From contig MNCI01002657.1 in the NCBI GenBank assembly GCA_015680685.1, forward strand, positions 225,858-289,857: a DNA stretch of 64,000 nt, read 5' to 3'. Positions 45,465-57,539 of this stretch are shown piece by piece (within the stretch, counting starts at the first letter, position 1; each line of letters opens with the position of its first letter). The notes below the pieces were generated by a model. That model was not told the DNA's origin and did not search any database. It saw only the letters and a list, made by a program, of their open reading frames with translations. The position numbers were made by a program, and so were the translations under genes. This DNA is from Gnetum montanum (Eukaryota; Streptophyta; Gnetopsida; Gnetales; Gnetaceae).

Positions 45465-45616
45465 TATCCCTAGCAGTGATGTCAAAGATAAGCAACGAGT
45501 AGTCCCTATGCTTAATCACACAAATTACAAGAATTTATTTATGATATTATTATAATACATCGACTAGACTAGTGGGATAGTTAGATTAGATTATAGGTTG
45601 CTATCTTCCTAATTAT
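45465..45616 (-). repeat. primer-binding site and truncated 5' LTR of the Athila/Tat-like element
   Basis: Minus strand 45485-45465 reads TTTGACATCACTGCTAGGGAT, a decayed version of the tRNA-Asp-like site. From 45486 rightwards AGATAAGCAACGAGTAGTCCC resembles the LTR start TGATGAGTGGCGAGGTACCC. The LTR is cut at 45617 by another element. Confidence 0.55.
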
Positions 45617-46117
45617 TGTGACATCCCATTCCTGAATGATAATGATTATGATTGATCATTGCATAGAATCATCTTTTAATGTTGCAAAAAACTCAATAAA
45701 TGCATTGGAAACATGAAAGTAATGGTGCTCAAATTAATATGAATTAAAAGAATAACAGACTTTATTAATAAAATTATCTAAGTACACTGTCAACACCCTT
45801 GGTTTTATCTTTTTGTGATACCGAGTACCCTTGGAAGTAACCAACATTGCAATTGCAGTTAGGACATAAGACTATAGAAGTGATTAGTCCATTCTTGTTC
45901 CACTTTTCCTAGCCCTCATCACTTGCTATTGTTGGCTTTGTAACTCCATTCTTGGCATGACCTCTAAACTTTCAACCTTAAATGTCACAAGTCAAACCCC
46001 TTCCTAAAAGGTACTTTGAATAGTTACAACTCCTCATAATAAGACATCCCTTGATTCGATGGTTTATTACATTATTAATAATACACCTCTATCCTTAACA
46101 ATGGACAAGATATTACA
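45617..46117 (-). repeat. 3' LTR of the chromovirus-like element
   Basis: Plus-strand TGTGACATCCC...AAGATATTACA; in sense TGTAATATC...GATGTCACA. 501 bases, bounded by the polypurine-like stretch at 46118-46131. Confidence 0.65.
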
Positions 46118-46149
46118 ATCTACCTCCCTAAGAATTATGCTTGTCCTCA

Positions 46150-47450
46150 AGCTCCTATTCAATGTCTAGCTACTCTGCAGTTACATCCTCAATGTGCTCC
46201 TCATGCTTAGCTGTAATATTATCATTATTATCATATGTACAAAAACTACATATTTTTCTCTTAATAATTTCTACTTATCAAAAAATTAATTAACTTATTC
46301 GTTATCATGATGCTAAAAAAATGAGGATATAATTTGAGGATGAACTCCCTATTTTTCCAAGTTTGTTGGTCATAGTTTAACTAGTGGACAAGTACTTTGA
46401 TAATTATTTTATACTAAAGCTTGTTTGTTCTTTGACCTTTAATAACAATTACCTTAACCTCAAATTTTTTGTTAGATCTAAAGGATAGGTTATTCTAATC
46501 CAACAATAAGATATATCATTTTTATGGAACTTCTTTGATAGGCTCACATGAAAGATAGTATGAATCTTTAAATTCATTAGAAGATTTAGCTAGTATGCTA
46601 CTTCACCAATTTGTTCTAAGAATTTGAAAGGATCAGAATATTGATGCATTAATTTTGTATATCTCCCTAATGTCAAAGAATTTCTTATTGGTTTTACCCT
46701 TAATAATACTTGGTATTATATCTGGAACTTCTTCTTAAGACAATATTGATTAACATATCCTTTGTACTTATCTTGAGCTACTTGTAGATTCTATTTTACC
46801 CTTCTAACAATATTTTTTTATAATTTTCATTTCATCTTCTTTCCATTTTTCTCTTACTATTGGATCAGCTTAAGTTAATGATGTTCAACAATTTCGCTCA
46901 TACATAACTTTAAATGGAACTCTCTGTATGGATCTTTGGTAGTTGTTATTATAGGCAAATTTAATCAAGTAGTTTTCTCAAGTCGTAGGTTTACTCTCAA
47001 CATAACTCAAAATATTCTATAATATCCTATTAACTCATTCTATTTGGTCATCAATTTTAGGGTGATATACCATGTTAAACTTTAATTATGTTTTAAGTTC
47101 CTTGAAAACGTTTCACTAAAAGATATAAATAAACTTGGGGTTTCTATTTGATGTAATCAATTTGGAACATCCATATAGTCAAAATTCTTCATGTAAAAAT
47201 TTCTAGGCTACTTCTTCTACTATGTTTGTAGACTTCAAAGATATGAAATGAGCCATATTTAATAAAAAATTAATCACTACCAAAATTGAGTCATTCTCCT
47301 TTTTTATCATTGGTAATCCTACAATGAAGTTCATAGTGATGTCTTCCAATTTTCATGTTGGAACTTCTAGTGGCTATAATAGGCGACTTCTCTTGTTTTT
47401 CTTCCCTTTCATTCTTTGATAAGTTGAAAAATTTCTAATGTAAGTAGATG
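46150..47450 (-). pseudogene. chromovirus-like integrase remnant
   Basis: Minus strand: LEVPTWKWE-like HQKFQHENWK near 47370, FIVGLPMIKKENDSI near 47320, MAHFISLKSTNIVEEVA near 47240, FKELKT near 47100, FAYNNNYQRSIQRVPFKVMY near 46960-46900. A C-terminal portion follows to 46150. Integrase inserts element DNA; many stops here. Confidence 0.8.
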
Positions 47451-48229
47451 CATCATTATTTGATTCTTAATATCTTCTTCCATGGGGGTTGTTATAACAT
47501 TAATTGTTAGGTTCCACATATGGCTGAGAGCATTAGCCAATATATTCTATTTTTTTTTGGAAAATACTTGATCTCAAAATCATATTTTGTAAGTAGTTCC
47601 ACCTATCTACATTATTTTTAATTTAAGATGGGTTATTTCTATAGGTATTCTAGACTCTTATGACAAATTTTTAATATAATTTTTTTCATAAAGATTAATG
47701 TCTCTAAAAATTTAAAGCATGTATGATTCCTAATAATTCCAAATCATGGGTTGAATAATTTACCTTGGCTCCTCATAATTTATGGGATTCAAAATGTATG
47801 ACTTTTTCTTCTTATGAAAGAATAACATTGATTGCCACTGTGTAGGCATCTATGAAAACTTCAAATGATAATTTTTCATCTAGAGTTATTAGGATATGCG
47901 TTGTTTTTAATAACATCTTTAATGTTAAAAAATGCTTTCCTAGATCTTTCATCAGACTTAAACACATATTTTTCTTGTAAGATGTTAGTCAAAGAGGCTA
48001 CAAGAGTAGATTAATCTTTAATGAAGCAACAATTAAATCCTATTAGATCTAGAAAACTACAAACTATCATAGCATCCTTATGTATTGGCCATTCTTATAC
48101 TTGACTAATTTTTGATGGATCTACTTTAATTATTATTTAGATACAATATGGCCCAAATACAATAATTTTTAAAGAACTCATACTTGCTTGATTTCGTGTT
48201 TAACTAGTTTTGCTAAAGGATTTTTCATA

Positions 48230-48720
48230 GTAATTTTTAAATGCTTCACATGTATCTTCCTTGACTTGGAATAAACAAGTATACCATTCATAAATACAAT
48301 AATGAATCTATCAAGGTATTATTGGAAAATATTATTCATCAAATCCATAATGTTATAGGCATATTATTCAATTCAAATGGAATCACAACAAATTCATACA
48401 ATTTGTACCTAGTTCTAAACATAGTTTTCTCAATATGTTTTTCTTTGATTCTTATCTTATGATAGCCTGATTTTCAATTAATCTTAGAAAAATAACATGC
48501 TTTTGTAAGTTGATTGAATAAGTAATCTATTCTTGGTAAAGGGTAAATGTTCTTAATCATTACTTTATTTAATGCCTTCTAATCAATACATAATCTTAAG
48601 ATATCATCTTTCTTCTTGACGAATAGGATTAATGCTCCCCAAGATAAAGCACAAGCACAAATTTTCTATTCCTCTTGTAATTGATCTAATTGTACCTTTA
48701 ATTCCCTTAGTTCTAATGTA
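48230..48720 (-). pseudogene. chromovirus-like reverse transcriptase remnant
   Basis: Minus strand: LRELKVQLDQL near 48700, SWGALILFVKKKDDILRLC near 48655, [20 protein letters not shown] near 48575, TMFRTRYKLYEFVVIPF near 48425, then the catalytic loop region near 48285 (FMDDILVYS equivalent), where the frame reads IVFMNGILVYSK, i.e. the second catalytic position Asp-Asp reads as Asn-Gly. Stops and small deletions throughout. Confidence 0.85.
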
Positions 48721-50038
48721 GAAAATCTATATAAGGCTTTCACAACTAGTTTTATACTACGAAGATATCAATGAGATTCTCCATAGTTCTCTTTAGTGGT
48801 AATTCTCTAGTTTCATTGAATATTGAACTTTGATATTCCTTAAGTTTTTTGAAATCTTAATATTAGAAGGATTTTGGGGTCAAATTTCTTTCATAATGAA
48901 AATAGTAGTGTCTTTCCTAACTAGTCTCTTGGCTTATTTAATGGTTATGATGTGATTTTTCTTTATTTTTCCTACCCCTCTTAGAACCTTGACTCTGTTA
49001 GTGGTTTATATTTTTAAAATATGGGTTTCAAAATGGAGAGTGATGAAGTGTTAATCTTTAAGAACAGTTCTATGTGCATTCCTAGAAGGAGAAGATATGC
49101 AAGTACTAGTAGGAGGAATAATAAATGTAGGTTGATTAGATGAAAATTTTGGTTTAGCTAGTGGAGGTTGTTTCCTTAAGGTTTTTTTGTAGGCTTTGCA
49201 TATCTCTATATATGAGTTGGATTATTTTGTGTAGAAGATAAGTAGTTTTATTGTTCTAATTTTGTAGCTTCACAATGTTAGATATATCTTCTCTTTTTTA
49301 GCTTCTTTCATATATAATTTATAAAATTTATGAGTAGGATTTTTTGAAGTAGCAGTATCAAGCTCTTTCAACTTATCAACTTGAGTGGTAGTAATGTGTT
49401 TATTTTGGGGTTTCCATTCATTTACGCCTTTGAACTCATATACATATTAATGTTTAATTTTTTCTTTTTCAACATATTTTGCCCTAATCTATTTCTCCAT
49501 GTCAACTAAGGCATCAAGATTATCTAAAGGAATGGATTGAAATTGTTTCACTAAGATTTTTATTTCACTATTTTTTTATTTCATCAAGAGCATATAAAAT
49601 AAGTGCCATTATCTACCCTAGTGTAAGTAATATTTTTATGAAGGTTTTTTTGGTTTTGCTATTTTTATGATTTTTTTTTGTTGAAAAGCAAAGTTTATTT
49701 CACTATCACTATCATTAAGGAAATCATTAATTTCTTCACTATTGCAATGTATAGAATTACTGGAGGAAGGAGTAGAGGAGAGAAACTTAGATATCTCTTG
49801 GTCTACATCAATTGGCTCTTCATCAAATTTAGAAGGGGAACTTAGATCTAGGGTTTGAGGAGAGTGAGTCTTAAAGTGATATTAAAATTCATGATGTGGA
49901 TTCATTCTTAATACTTTAGAAACTTTGAATATATTAATATCGAGTAGTCAGGCATGCTCTTTGCATGTATAATTAGGTGTCTAATTTTGAAGTTGTAAAT
50001 CGAATAGGATGGATCATTTATTGTGCTAGATCTAGGTT

Positions 50039-50043
50039 ATTCT
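50039..50043. repeat. target-site duplication ATTCT, left copy
   Basis: ATTCT before the 2.66-kb insertion; repeated at 52704-52708. Removing the insertion and one copy restores continuity with the plus-strand caulimovirid copy near 53570. Confidence 0.8.
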
Positions 50044-52703
50044 TGAAAGACCACTAATTTCAGCATGGCACTTTGAATGGAAAATAATTCAAGCCTTTTC
50101 AAGCATTCAGAAGAGAATTCTTGACCCACAACGTCAAGCTCAGATATACAAATGCAAGGGCTATCAGAATCAAAGATTTCCTGTCCAATTCGGCAAAATT
50201 GTGCTCTAGACTTGCAAACCCTGCTACCCAAAGAAGGAGGCAATTTGGTAAAGAGTGCAGGAGAGACTCTACTAACAGGGATCGCAACCATCATGTGCTG
50301 ATCCCAGAGTAATGCTGTTCAGATTCAGAAAGACAGGTAAGATAGTCCTGGGAGATGCAGTATATTGCAGCATTGACATTCCAAGATATGGGTTTTCAAA
50401 AAACCAAGAATTCGAGGAGCCGAGATCAAAGACTGAAGGGCAATACAGCCTGCAAAGACAATGTGCCTGTACCCAGCGGTAGAGATTTCTCAATGGTGAC
50501 AATTGTTGGAACAGGCAGACACCATCAGCATCGAAAGTGGGTGCCTTGTTTCTGCACATCACAGACACCGCCGGTTTCAGGAATCATTACATCCTCCGGT
50601 GCTTCGCAAAAATCGCCCATATTTAAAAAAAAAATTTGCTATCTTGTTTGATGCCTCGTGGACAGCGCATGCACAGAAAATTGTTGCCTTCACCAACGCT
50701 TTGTGGACAGCGCAAAGCACCAAAAATCACTGCTCCCGCTGCCACTGCTTGTTGTGCTGCCATTCCTCTGCTGCCCACTATGTCGCTGTCTCCTGCGCTG
50801 CCCACCAAGTCGCTGTTTCCACTGCCTGCCGCATTGCTGTTTCTGCTGCCTGCCGTGTTGCTGTTTCTACTGCCTGCTGCGCCGCCACTTCGCACCGTCC
50901 ACTGACCGCTGCACTGCTGCTTTAGGGTCATGCCACGCCGACCTGTTAGCTTAACAACTGCTAATATCCAGGAAGCCATAGTCAGCTTTGCTCCTCAACT
51001 GACAAACATGCCAGATTAAGCTCCTCTGTCGCAGCCGTAAATAATCCCTTCTATCTCCCATGCCTTAGCCAACAACCAGATTGGAATCCAAGATTGCAAG
51101 TAATTGAATCAGGAACAAACAAAAATCCGCTCTCAAGTTGCTAAAATTCTGCGTTTTTTGAAGCAAAACTTAGCTTCTATAGAGCTGGATTTCCAAAATA
51201 ACGAGCAGTGGAAGCAACAACCAGAAGCACCAGGAGCCCCATATTCTCGAAATTATGTGTAGCACCAAAATATTCAATAAGGGGAAATTGAAATTTCCAA
51301 AGAAAAAATAAACGACGACTACTACATTGAATATGTGAGATCCATGGACACGTAAGTCTGGATTTGGACAGGATCCATGTTCAATCTTTGGGAAGGAGGT
51401 GGATGAGCTGGATCAAGCAACAGCAACAACAGCAAAAACGCAGGTGTTAGGAATTTCAGGAATGAAATGGGTGGAGGCACCATCCAAATTTATACTCCAT
51501 TCCATGACACCAATAGCTTCCTGTGCGTTGGAACTCTCCAAACACATTGTTCATATGTGGAATGATACTACAAACATCAATGGGAGGAGGTGGAGGAAGA
51601 AGTGGAGAAGGAAGTATTTACTTCCGCTTTTCCAAGTAGGCAGGTAGAGCACCAGCGCGATCACGACCAAGCGCCTGATTCACAGTGAGATGCACGCGGG
51701 CATCTTACCTAAATTGTGCCTTTGACAGCAAGACCTAAGACGAGCCGAACGACATTGAGAAAAAAAGAGGGAAAAGAAGACAAAGAAGAAATAATATAAT
51801 TTTTCAAGGGAGCTGCTGTTGGAGCTAATCTTTCCAAATTTTCTAAAGTTTTATCACTCAAGGGCTTGTTTTTCTAATTTATTTGTATTTTTATGGGCTC
51901 AAATGACCCACAAGTTGTAAAATACATTGAACCTGGTCAAAGTATGCAATTTCCAACACACATCCAACTCGTGCACAACTATCCAACACAGATACATTGA
52001 ACCTGGTCAAAGCAAACCCTAGCCAAAACCCTAGCCCAATCCTATAAATACCCTATCAATTCACACAAACTGGGAGGAGGCAAGAGGAGCAAAGCAAAAG
52101 AAGCAAGAGAGGAAGGAAGAGAAGAAGAAGATTGGAAGAGGCAAAGATTGGAGAGATTGGCAATTCTGAAGGAAGACAGAACGTGCAATCCTTGGGCGCT
52201 TGGCACATCTGATTGTTGGCTTCCAAGTTCTTCTCACATTCATCCCATTTCATCGTCGCATCATCGTGTCATATCTTTCCGGGGCTAGGCATTTGACTTA
52301 CCATCCACACTTGTGCAACTACGCTTTGACCGGTGCACATTTTTTTAAAACAATATAATACATTTTCATTATTGCCTCCCATTTACATTATTTACTTTGG
52401 TTTATGCTTTGTTTACAATATAGCTCTGTTTACACTTTATTTATAATTAAGTACGCTCTGTTTACATTTCGTATCACTGTTTTTCATTCCGTTTACACAC
52501 CGTTTACGATAACCCCAGCGCTAGCCGTAGCTTACGCTTGGGGAAGTCCTTGGTTGATTTGCGTGTGAACCATCCAAGGCACTCTGCCTTCGTTTACTTT
52601 TCCAGCTTGCCCTTGGGTGAAGGCAGGGTCAGTTGTGGCTATCTGACGATCTCTTGGTGTTTGTTTCCTTTCCAGCCTTACACCGAAGATTTAGGTCAGT
52701 ACA
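50044..52703 (+). mobile_element. 2.66-kb insertion with LTR-type ends (probable large solo LTR)
   Basis: Starts TGAAAGACC and ends GGTCAGTACA, i.e. TG...CA with inverted terminal GACC/GGTC, and is flanked by 5-bp duplications. A TATA box (CCTATAAATACCC, 52043-52050) two-thirds along on the plus strand followed by a purine-rich leader and a GTTTAC-rich stretch (52390-52505) suggests U3-R-U5 order. No Gag or Pol motif is present. LTRs this long are known in some plant gypsy lineages. Much more GC-rich in its first 1.7 kb than the surroundings. Could also be a short non-autonomous element whose own LTRs I failed to see. Confidence 0.65.
50812..50883. repeat. 24-bp tandem repeat, three units
   Basis: GCTGTTTC(C/T)(A/G)CTGCCTGC followed by six more bases, three times in a row (50812, 50836, 50860), within a C/T/G-rich region 50640-50940 that has further partial units. 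The Cys/Leu/Ala-rich frames it produces are not evidence of a gene. Confidence 0.9.
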
Positions 52704-52708
52704 ATTCT
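52704..52708. repeat. target-site duplication ATTCT, right copy
   Basis: Matches 50039-50043. Confidence 0.8.
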
Positions 52709-53127
52709 GACTTAGAAGTAGAAGGTCGAGAAATAAATGTTTCCTTATCTAAAGAAGAGTCTTTAGGTAGATAGAAAGGTCTCTTAGAGAAATTGGCAAA
52801 GGAATCTAGTAGAATGGGCTCATGTGGTGTAAATTTTTTAATTTTAAGAGGTACAAAGTAGTTATGCTTAGGCATATTGGCTAGTTTAAAGAATGAAGTT
52901 TAAGGTTTGGATAATTTGTAGTAGGATTGGACTAGGTTTTCAAGGTAAGGATAAGAAATTTGTAATCCTTCTAGGTCGATGAAAACGTCATATTCGACAT
53001 TAGAAGTACTTGTTTCCCAAAAAGAATCAAAGTGAAAATAGTAATAGTAGAGGCCAAATGGAAATACAGATGAGATTCAATAGTAGCATAGACAAATAGA
53101 GCTTCCATGGATATGGGAATATAGACA

Positions 53128-53930
53128 ATGAGCATTAAGGATTTGAGTACAATGAGCTTCCATGGATCTATCTATGCTACTCTAGGATCTTGTTTGTCTT
53201 TTCGTTTGGCCTCTACTATTACTATTTCCACTTTAATTCCTTTTGGACAAAACATGATCCAAGAAGGTACTTCTAATGTCAAATGTGGGATTTTTGTCAA
53301 CTCGGAAGGGTTACCAGTTTCTTGTCATTGCCTTGACGACTGAGTCCAATCCTACTACAAACTGTCCAAACCTCAAACTTCATTCCTTGGACCAACCAAG
53401 ATGCCTAAGCATCACTACCTTGTACCTCTTAAAACTGAAATATTTACACCACATGAGCCCATTCTACTAGATTTCTCTACCAATTCCTCTTAGAGACCTC
53501 TCTATCTACCTAAAGACTCTTCTTCAGATGAGGAAACTTTTGTTTTTAGACCTTCTACTTTTGAGTTGGAATATCCTAGATCTAGCTTAGTAATTGATCC
53601 ATCCTATGCATATTTACAACTTCAAAAGTGGACACATAATTATAGGTGCAAAGAGGATGCCTCACTACTCAATATTAGTACATTCAAAATTTCTGAAGTA
53701 TTAAGAATGGATCCAAATAAATAATTTTGGTATCACTTTGAGCCTCACTCTCTTCAAAACCTAGATCTATGTCCTCCTAAATTTGATGAAGAGCTAATTA
53801 ATTTAGACCAAGAGATAGCTAAGTTTCTCTCCTATACTCCTTCCTTGAGTGATCTTGTACATTACAATAGTGAAGAAATTAATGATTTTCTTAATGATCA
53901 TGATAGTGATATTGCCTTTGGTTTTTAACA
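53128..53930 (+). pseudogene. caulimovirid 5' ORF region, function not recognised
   Basis: Several overlapping open pieces in two frames (53128-53343, 53276-53470, and a frame from 53401) that recur, reversed, in the minus-strand arm. The later part is acidic (many D/E/S residues near 53760-53920). In caulimovirids the corresponding place holds movement-protein and coat-protein N-terminal sequence, but no diagnostic motif was seen, so no function is assigned. Confidence 0.5.
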
Positions 53931-54652
53931 AAAACAAAAACATCATAAAAATAGGAAAACCAAAAAACCTTCATAAAAATCTTACACTAGGATAGATAAT
54001 GGTACTCATTTTAGATTTGCATGACAATAAGAGAAAAAAATTAAAAAAATAATTAGTGAAATTGAAATCTTAGTGAAATAGTATTAATCCATGCCTTTAG
54101 ATAATCTTGATGTCTTAGTTGCTAAACAGAAAGAGATTATGGTAAAATATGCTGAAAAAGAAAAAATTGGACATGAATATGTATATGAGTTGAAGGGCTT
54201 AAATGAATAGAAACCCCCACATAAACACATTAGTACTGCTTAGGTTGATAAGTTGAAAGAACTTGGTACTGCTACTTTAGCAAATCCTACTCATAAATTT
54301 TATAAATTATATATGAAAGGAGCTAAAAAAGTAGAAGATATATCTAACACTATCAAGCTACAAAATTAGAACAATGAAACTACTTATCATCTACACAAAA
54401 AAATCCAACTCATAGATAGAGATATGCAAAGCCTACAAAAAAAACTTAAGGAAAAAACCTCCACTAGCTAAACCAAAATCTGCATCTAATCAGCCTACAT
54501 TTATTATTCCTCCTACTAGTACTTGGATATCTTCTCCTTCTAGGAATGCACATAGAAATCTTCTTAAAGGAAAAACAAAGCAAATACATGCTATCAAAGT
54601 TACATAAGTAGATCAATAATTTGCTTATTCTCACAGATTTAGAATACAACAA

Positions 54653-55645
54653 ATGGAAGTTAATGTTCCACACATTCCCAATATTCGTACTATTCCTACT
54701 AAAAAAATCACCTTCAATATAGATGAAGTTGACTATGTAGAAAAGCACCTTATGATACAAAAAATAGGTGGTTTAATAGATACTTATGTAGCTCTCCAAT
54801 GTAAGACTATTAGAGAAGCTATACAAAGTATCATCTTTGGATTTATAGGTATGTTACATTTATGGTTGGAGACTCTTCCCAAAGATCCATTAGATGTCAA
54901 GGAAGAATTATTAAATTCTTGAAATAAAGATGTTATTAATGCTCTAATAAAACAATTTATGGGCATTAAAACTAAATTATCAAAGTTTGTGAAAGAACAT
55001 TTCCTTAAAGCCAAATTAGAAGATATGTCTAAATTAGATGAAGATCTACACCAAAGGATGATTTGGTATTATACTAGAGGTTCACTACATGATAATACCA
55101 CTAAAAGTACGTGTTTATTCTCCTTCACTAATTATTTTAAAGATCATTACAAAGTTGAAATGGGAGCTCGTAGTAAGGATATAGAATCCATGAGGTTTGG
55201 GAAAATATGCCAATTCATTAAAGAAGCTCACTTTCTTATGTGTTCTGAGATCAAAGCCCAATGTGCTATGTACAAAAATAAGAAGCAATTTGGGCATTCT
55301 TTCTGCTATTAGCATTTCCTTGATTATTATGGCTTGTGAAAACCTCTTGAACTTAGGACTAAGAAAATGTCTAAGAAGAAGCCTTGTGAAAACTACCAAC
55401 ATAAAAAATCCAAGGCTTCTTACTTCTTCAAGCAAGATTCAAAACCTAAGTTCAATAAGAAAAAGAAATATTATAGACAAAGTAAGACTAGAAGATCTTC
55501 TAAGGACATACAATGCTTTATATGTGGCCAAAATCACTATGCTCATAAGTGTTCTAATAAGAAAAATAACAAAAACTTTAACTTCATTACTAATTATGAT
55601 ATTAATGAATCTTGGTTTGATTGCCATGAAGATTTTGACTATTGA
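54653..55645 (+). pseudogene. caulimovirid coat-protein-like region with zinc knuckle
   Basis: Three open pieces in one frame (54653-54922, 54959-55312, 55367-55645) separated by stops and not by shifts in phase. The last piece is Lys-rich and has CFICGQNHYAHKC near 55515-55553, the zinc knuckle characteristic of caulimovirid coat proteins; spacing is C-x2-C-x3-H-x4-C, one residue shorter than the usual C-x2-C-x4-H-x4-C. The protein would bind and package the genome. Non-functional as it stands. Confidence 0.7.
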
Positions 55646-56269
55646 ATAACTGACATTGAACTTTCTAGGGATGAAACTTTAGATCATGATCTTTCTATTC
55701 CTGAGGATCAATGTTCATAGTCGTTCCATAGATTAGAAGACATGTCTAATCAAACTTTTTATTGCCATAATTTTCATATTAATACTTGTAGTTTACATAA
55801 AGAATTTGAGATAGTTATAGAAAAATTAAAAGTCTTGAAAAAAAAGTTTAAGCAACTTCTTGTATATGAAATGAATAAGCGTATTTCCATTCAAAAAAGA
55901 ATAGATCAACAAAATGATCTTCTAGGTTAGTTAAGACATAAATTAGTAGTTTAAACTACTAGATAATGTTCTCCCTCTAGGTAGGATGAAGAAGAATCCC
56001 AACTAGACCCAGAATACACATGAAATCCAACCTATGATGTATTTACTTGATCTTCTTCTTAACCCGAACCTAGAGTACCTAAATAAACTATTCAAACTTA
56101 GGCTATTGTTAGGCAAGCCAGAATCCAACAACCAAAAGGCTTCCTAGCTAGAGCTACAACTGAACTTGAACAATTAGAACAAGAAGAAGAAGCATATCAA
56201 AAGGCTCAATATGAAAGAGAAGTTCAAGCTTCTATCCAATAGAATGAGGACTCACCTTATACAATATTT

Positions 56270-56455
56270 ATGTGCAATATGACTATTCTCCCTATTTGCA
56301 CATTGACAATAAAAATTCCTTATTTCAAACCTTACCCCATTGATGTTCTAATGGATTTAGGAGTAGGAACAAGGCTAGCCAGGTTTTTAGTTATTCCTAA
56401 TGATCTTTGGATTAGAAATAGACCTTTGTCATTACAGTTTAATCACAGTAGATAA
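56270..56455 (+). pseudogene. caulimovirid aspartic protease remnant
   Basis: 61 codons; residues 26-33 contain the active-site region as DLG in place of the D-(T/S)-G of retroviral-type proteases, so catalysis would be lost. Lies between coat-like and RT regions as expected for a caulimovirid polyprotein, in the same phase as the coat-like pieces. Confidence 0.6.
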
Positions 56456-56849
56456 AAGTCTAAATTTGATGCTAATTTTCCTTTCCAAATAGGTAATAAA
56501 TAGAACAAATTAAAGTTTTACATTGCTAATTAGTAGAATATGACATGTTAATAGGAATTGATAGTCTAGATTTAACTAGTCCTTATTCTATTAACAATAA
56601 TCATATTACTTAGGGATCTATCAGTTATCAACATAAATTTTCATACCAATCTAGATTTTAAAGGTCTTAAAAATTAAAGGAACAAAATCCCCAATGGATT
56701 ATAAATGCAATCAATAAAGCCACTAACTAGATTGATGAAATAAAAACTAAAATAATAAAGATTGTGCAAGAGATGATTCAATAGCTTTTTGGCACATTAA
56801 GTCCCATTGGTGAAACATAGATTTTAAATTTAAAGATAAAATTTTAAAG

Positions 56850-57350
56850 ATGACAGCACCTCACATTGGTATGTCTCCATCTCTCCAAAAAGAATGCCAA
56901 AAAGAAATGGATGATTTATTACAAAAGGGACTTCTCTAACCTAGTAAAAGTCCTCTTTCTTATGCAACATTTTATATAAATAAACATAGTGAATAGGTAT
57001 GAGGTAAGAAAAGACTTCTTGTTAATTACAAGCCATCAAACAATAACATTGAAGTAGTCCAACATCCAATTCCATAAATGGATGACTTACTTCAAAAAAT
57101 TCAAGGAAGCCATATCTACTCCAAGTTTGATATTAAAAGTGATTTTTGGTAGATAAGAGTAATCTCACATGATTGATATAAAACTGCCTTAACTATCCCA
57201 CATAGCTTGTTTGAATGGACAATCTTCCCTTCAGTTTAAAAACTGCATCATCCATATTTCAAAAAATGATGGATAATATTTTTAAAGAATGTTTTTCATT
57301 TTAATATTATTAATTGAAAATATTAGTATATTTAGCAAAAATCTTGAGCA
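56850..57350 (+). pseudogene. caulimovirid reverse transcriptase remnant
   Basis: Shows KKRLLVNYKPSN near 57010, IYSKFDIKSDFW near 57115 (first catalytic Asp region), YKTALTIPHSLFEWTIFP near 57178 and IFKECF near 57280. The catalytic YIDD position (57290-57335) is scrambled, with both Asp gone. The phase has shifted relative to the protease. The enzyme would copy pregenomic RNA into DNA. Confidence 0.8.
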
Positions 57351-57539
57351 ACATCTCTAGCATCTCCATGAATTTCACAAGATAGTTTGTAACAACGGTA
57401 TAGTTCTCTCTCCAACATAGATGTTAATAGTTGTACCAAATGTTTCTTTCTTAGGAATTCGAATATCTAATAGTAACATCCTTATGCAGCAACATTTTTT
57501 GACTAACTTATGTAAATTCGTAGATGAGATTCTAGAAAA

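Larger units (their letters stand above)
31340..45616 (-). mobile_element. Athila/Tat-like Ty3/gypsy element with pol, in pieces
   Basis: Right to left on the minus strand: part of a 5' LTR (45616-45486), primer-binding site (45485-45465), gag (45375-43690), protease (37470-36840), RT-RNase H (36160-35000), integrase core (34830-34290) and integrase C-terminus (31735-31340). The order gag-protease-RT-RNase H-integrase is the Ty3/gypsy order. Two insertions split it: a gag-only relative plus RTE (37480-43455) and a copia-like element (between about 31747 and 33850). Its gag and protease resemble those of the element at 17.8-24.8 kb, making it the likely pol-bearing counterpart. All domains contain stops. 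Confidence 0.75.
45617..49055 (-). mobile_element. chromovirus-like Ty3/gypsy element, 5' half missing
   Basis: 3' LTR (45617-46117), polypurine-like GGGAGGTAGAT just inside it, integrase (about 46150-47450), RNase H region and RT (48230-48720), with further upstream sequence to 49055 where it joins caulimovirid sequence. Integrase style (LEVPTWKWE, VGLPMIKKENDS) is that of Tekay/Del-type elements and differs from the Athila/Tat-like elements elsewhere here. Gag, protease and the 5' LTR are not present. Confidence 0.75.
49056..53118 (-). mobile_element. endogenous caulimovirid, minus-strand arm (split by an insertion)
   Basis: Two blocks, 49056-50038 and 52709-53118, are the reverse complement of 53571-54569 and 53128-53570 of the plus-strand caulimovirid copy, with frequent substitutions. 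Together they make an inverted repeat with its centre near 53120. The junction at 49055 passes directly into chromovirus-like gypsy sequence. No polymerase is included in this arm. The frames have stops. Confidence 0.8.

Noticed and set aside
49041-49055. TGATGAAGTGTTAAT resembling the LTR start TGATGAAGTGTCATTAAG
   Set aside because: Only about 12 bases match and nothing of the following U3 or TATA box is present, so an LTR cannot be supported.
50503-50979. Overlapping open frames on both strands, Cys/Leu/Ala- or Gly/Ser/Asn-rich, up to 140 codons
   Set aside because: They arise from the 24-bp tandem repeats and GC-rich composition of the insertion; repeated periodicity explains the absence of stops and no domain is recognisable.
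54464-54760. 98-codon minus-strand frame overlapping the caulimovirid coat-like region
   Set aside because: Antisense shadow of the plus-strand region; no similarity of its own.
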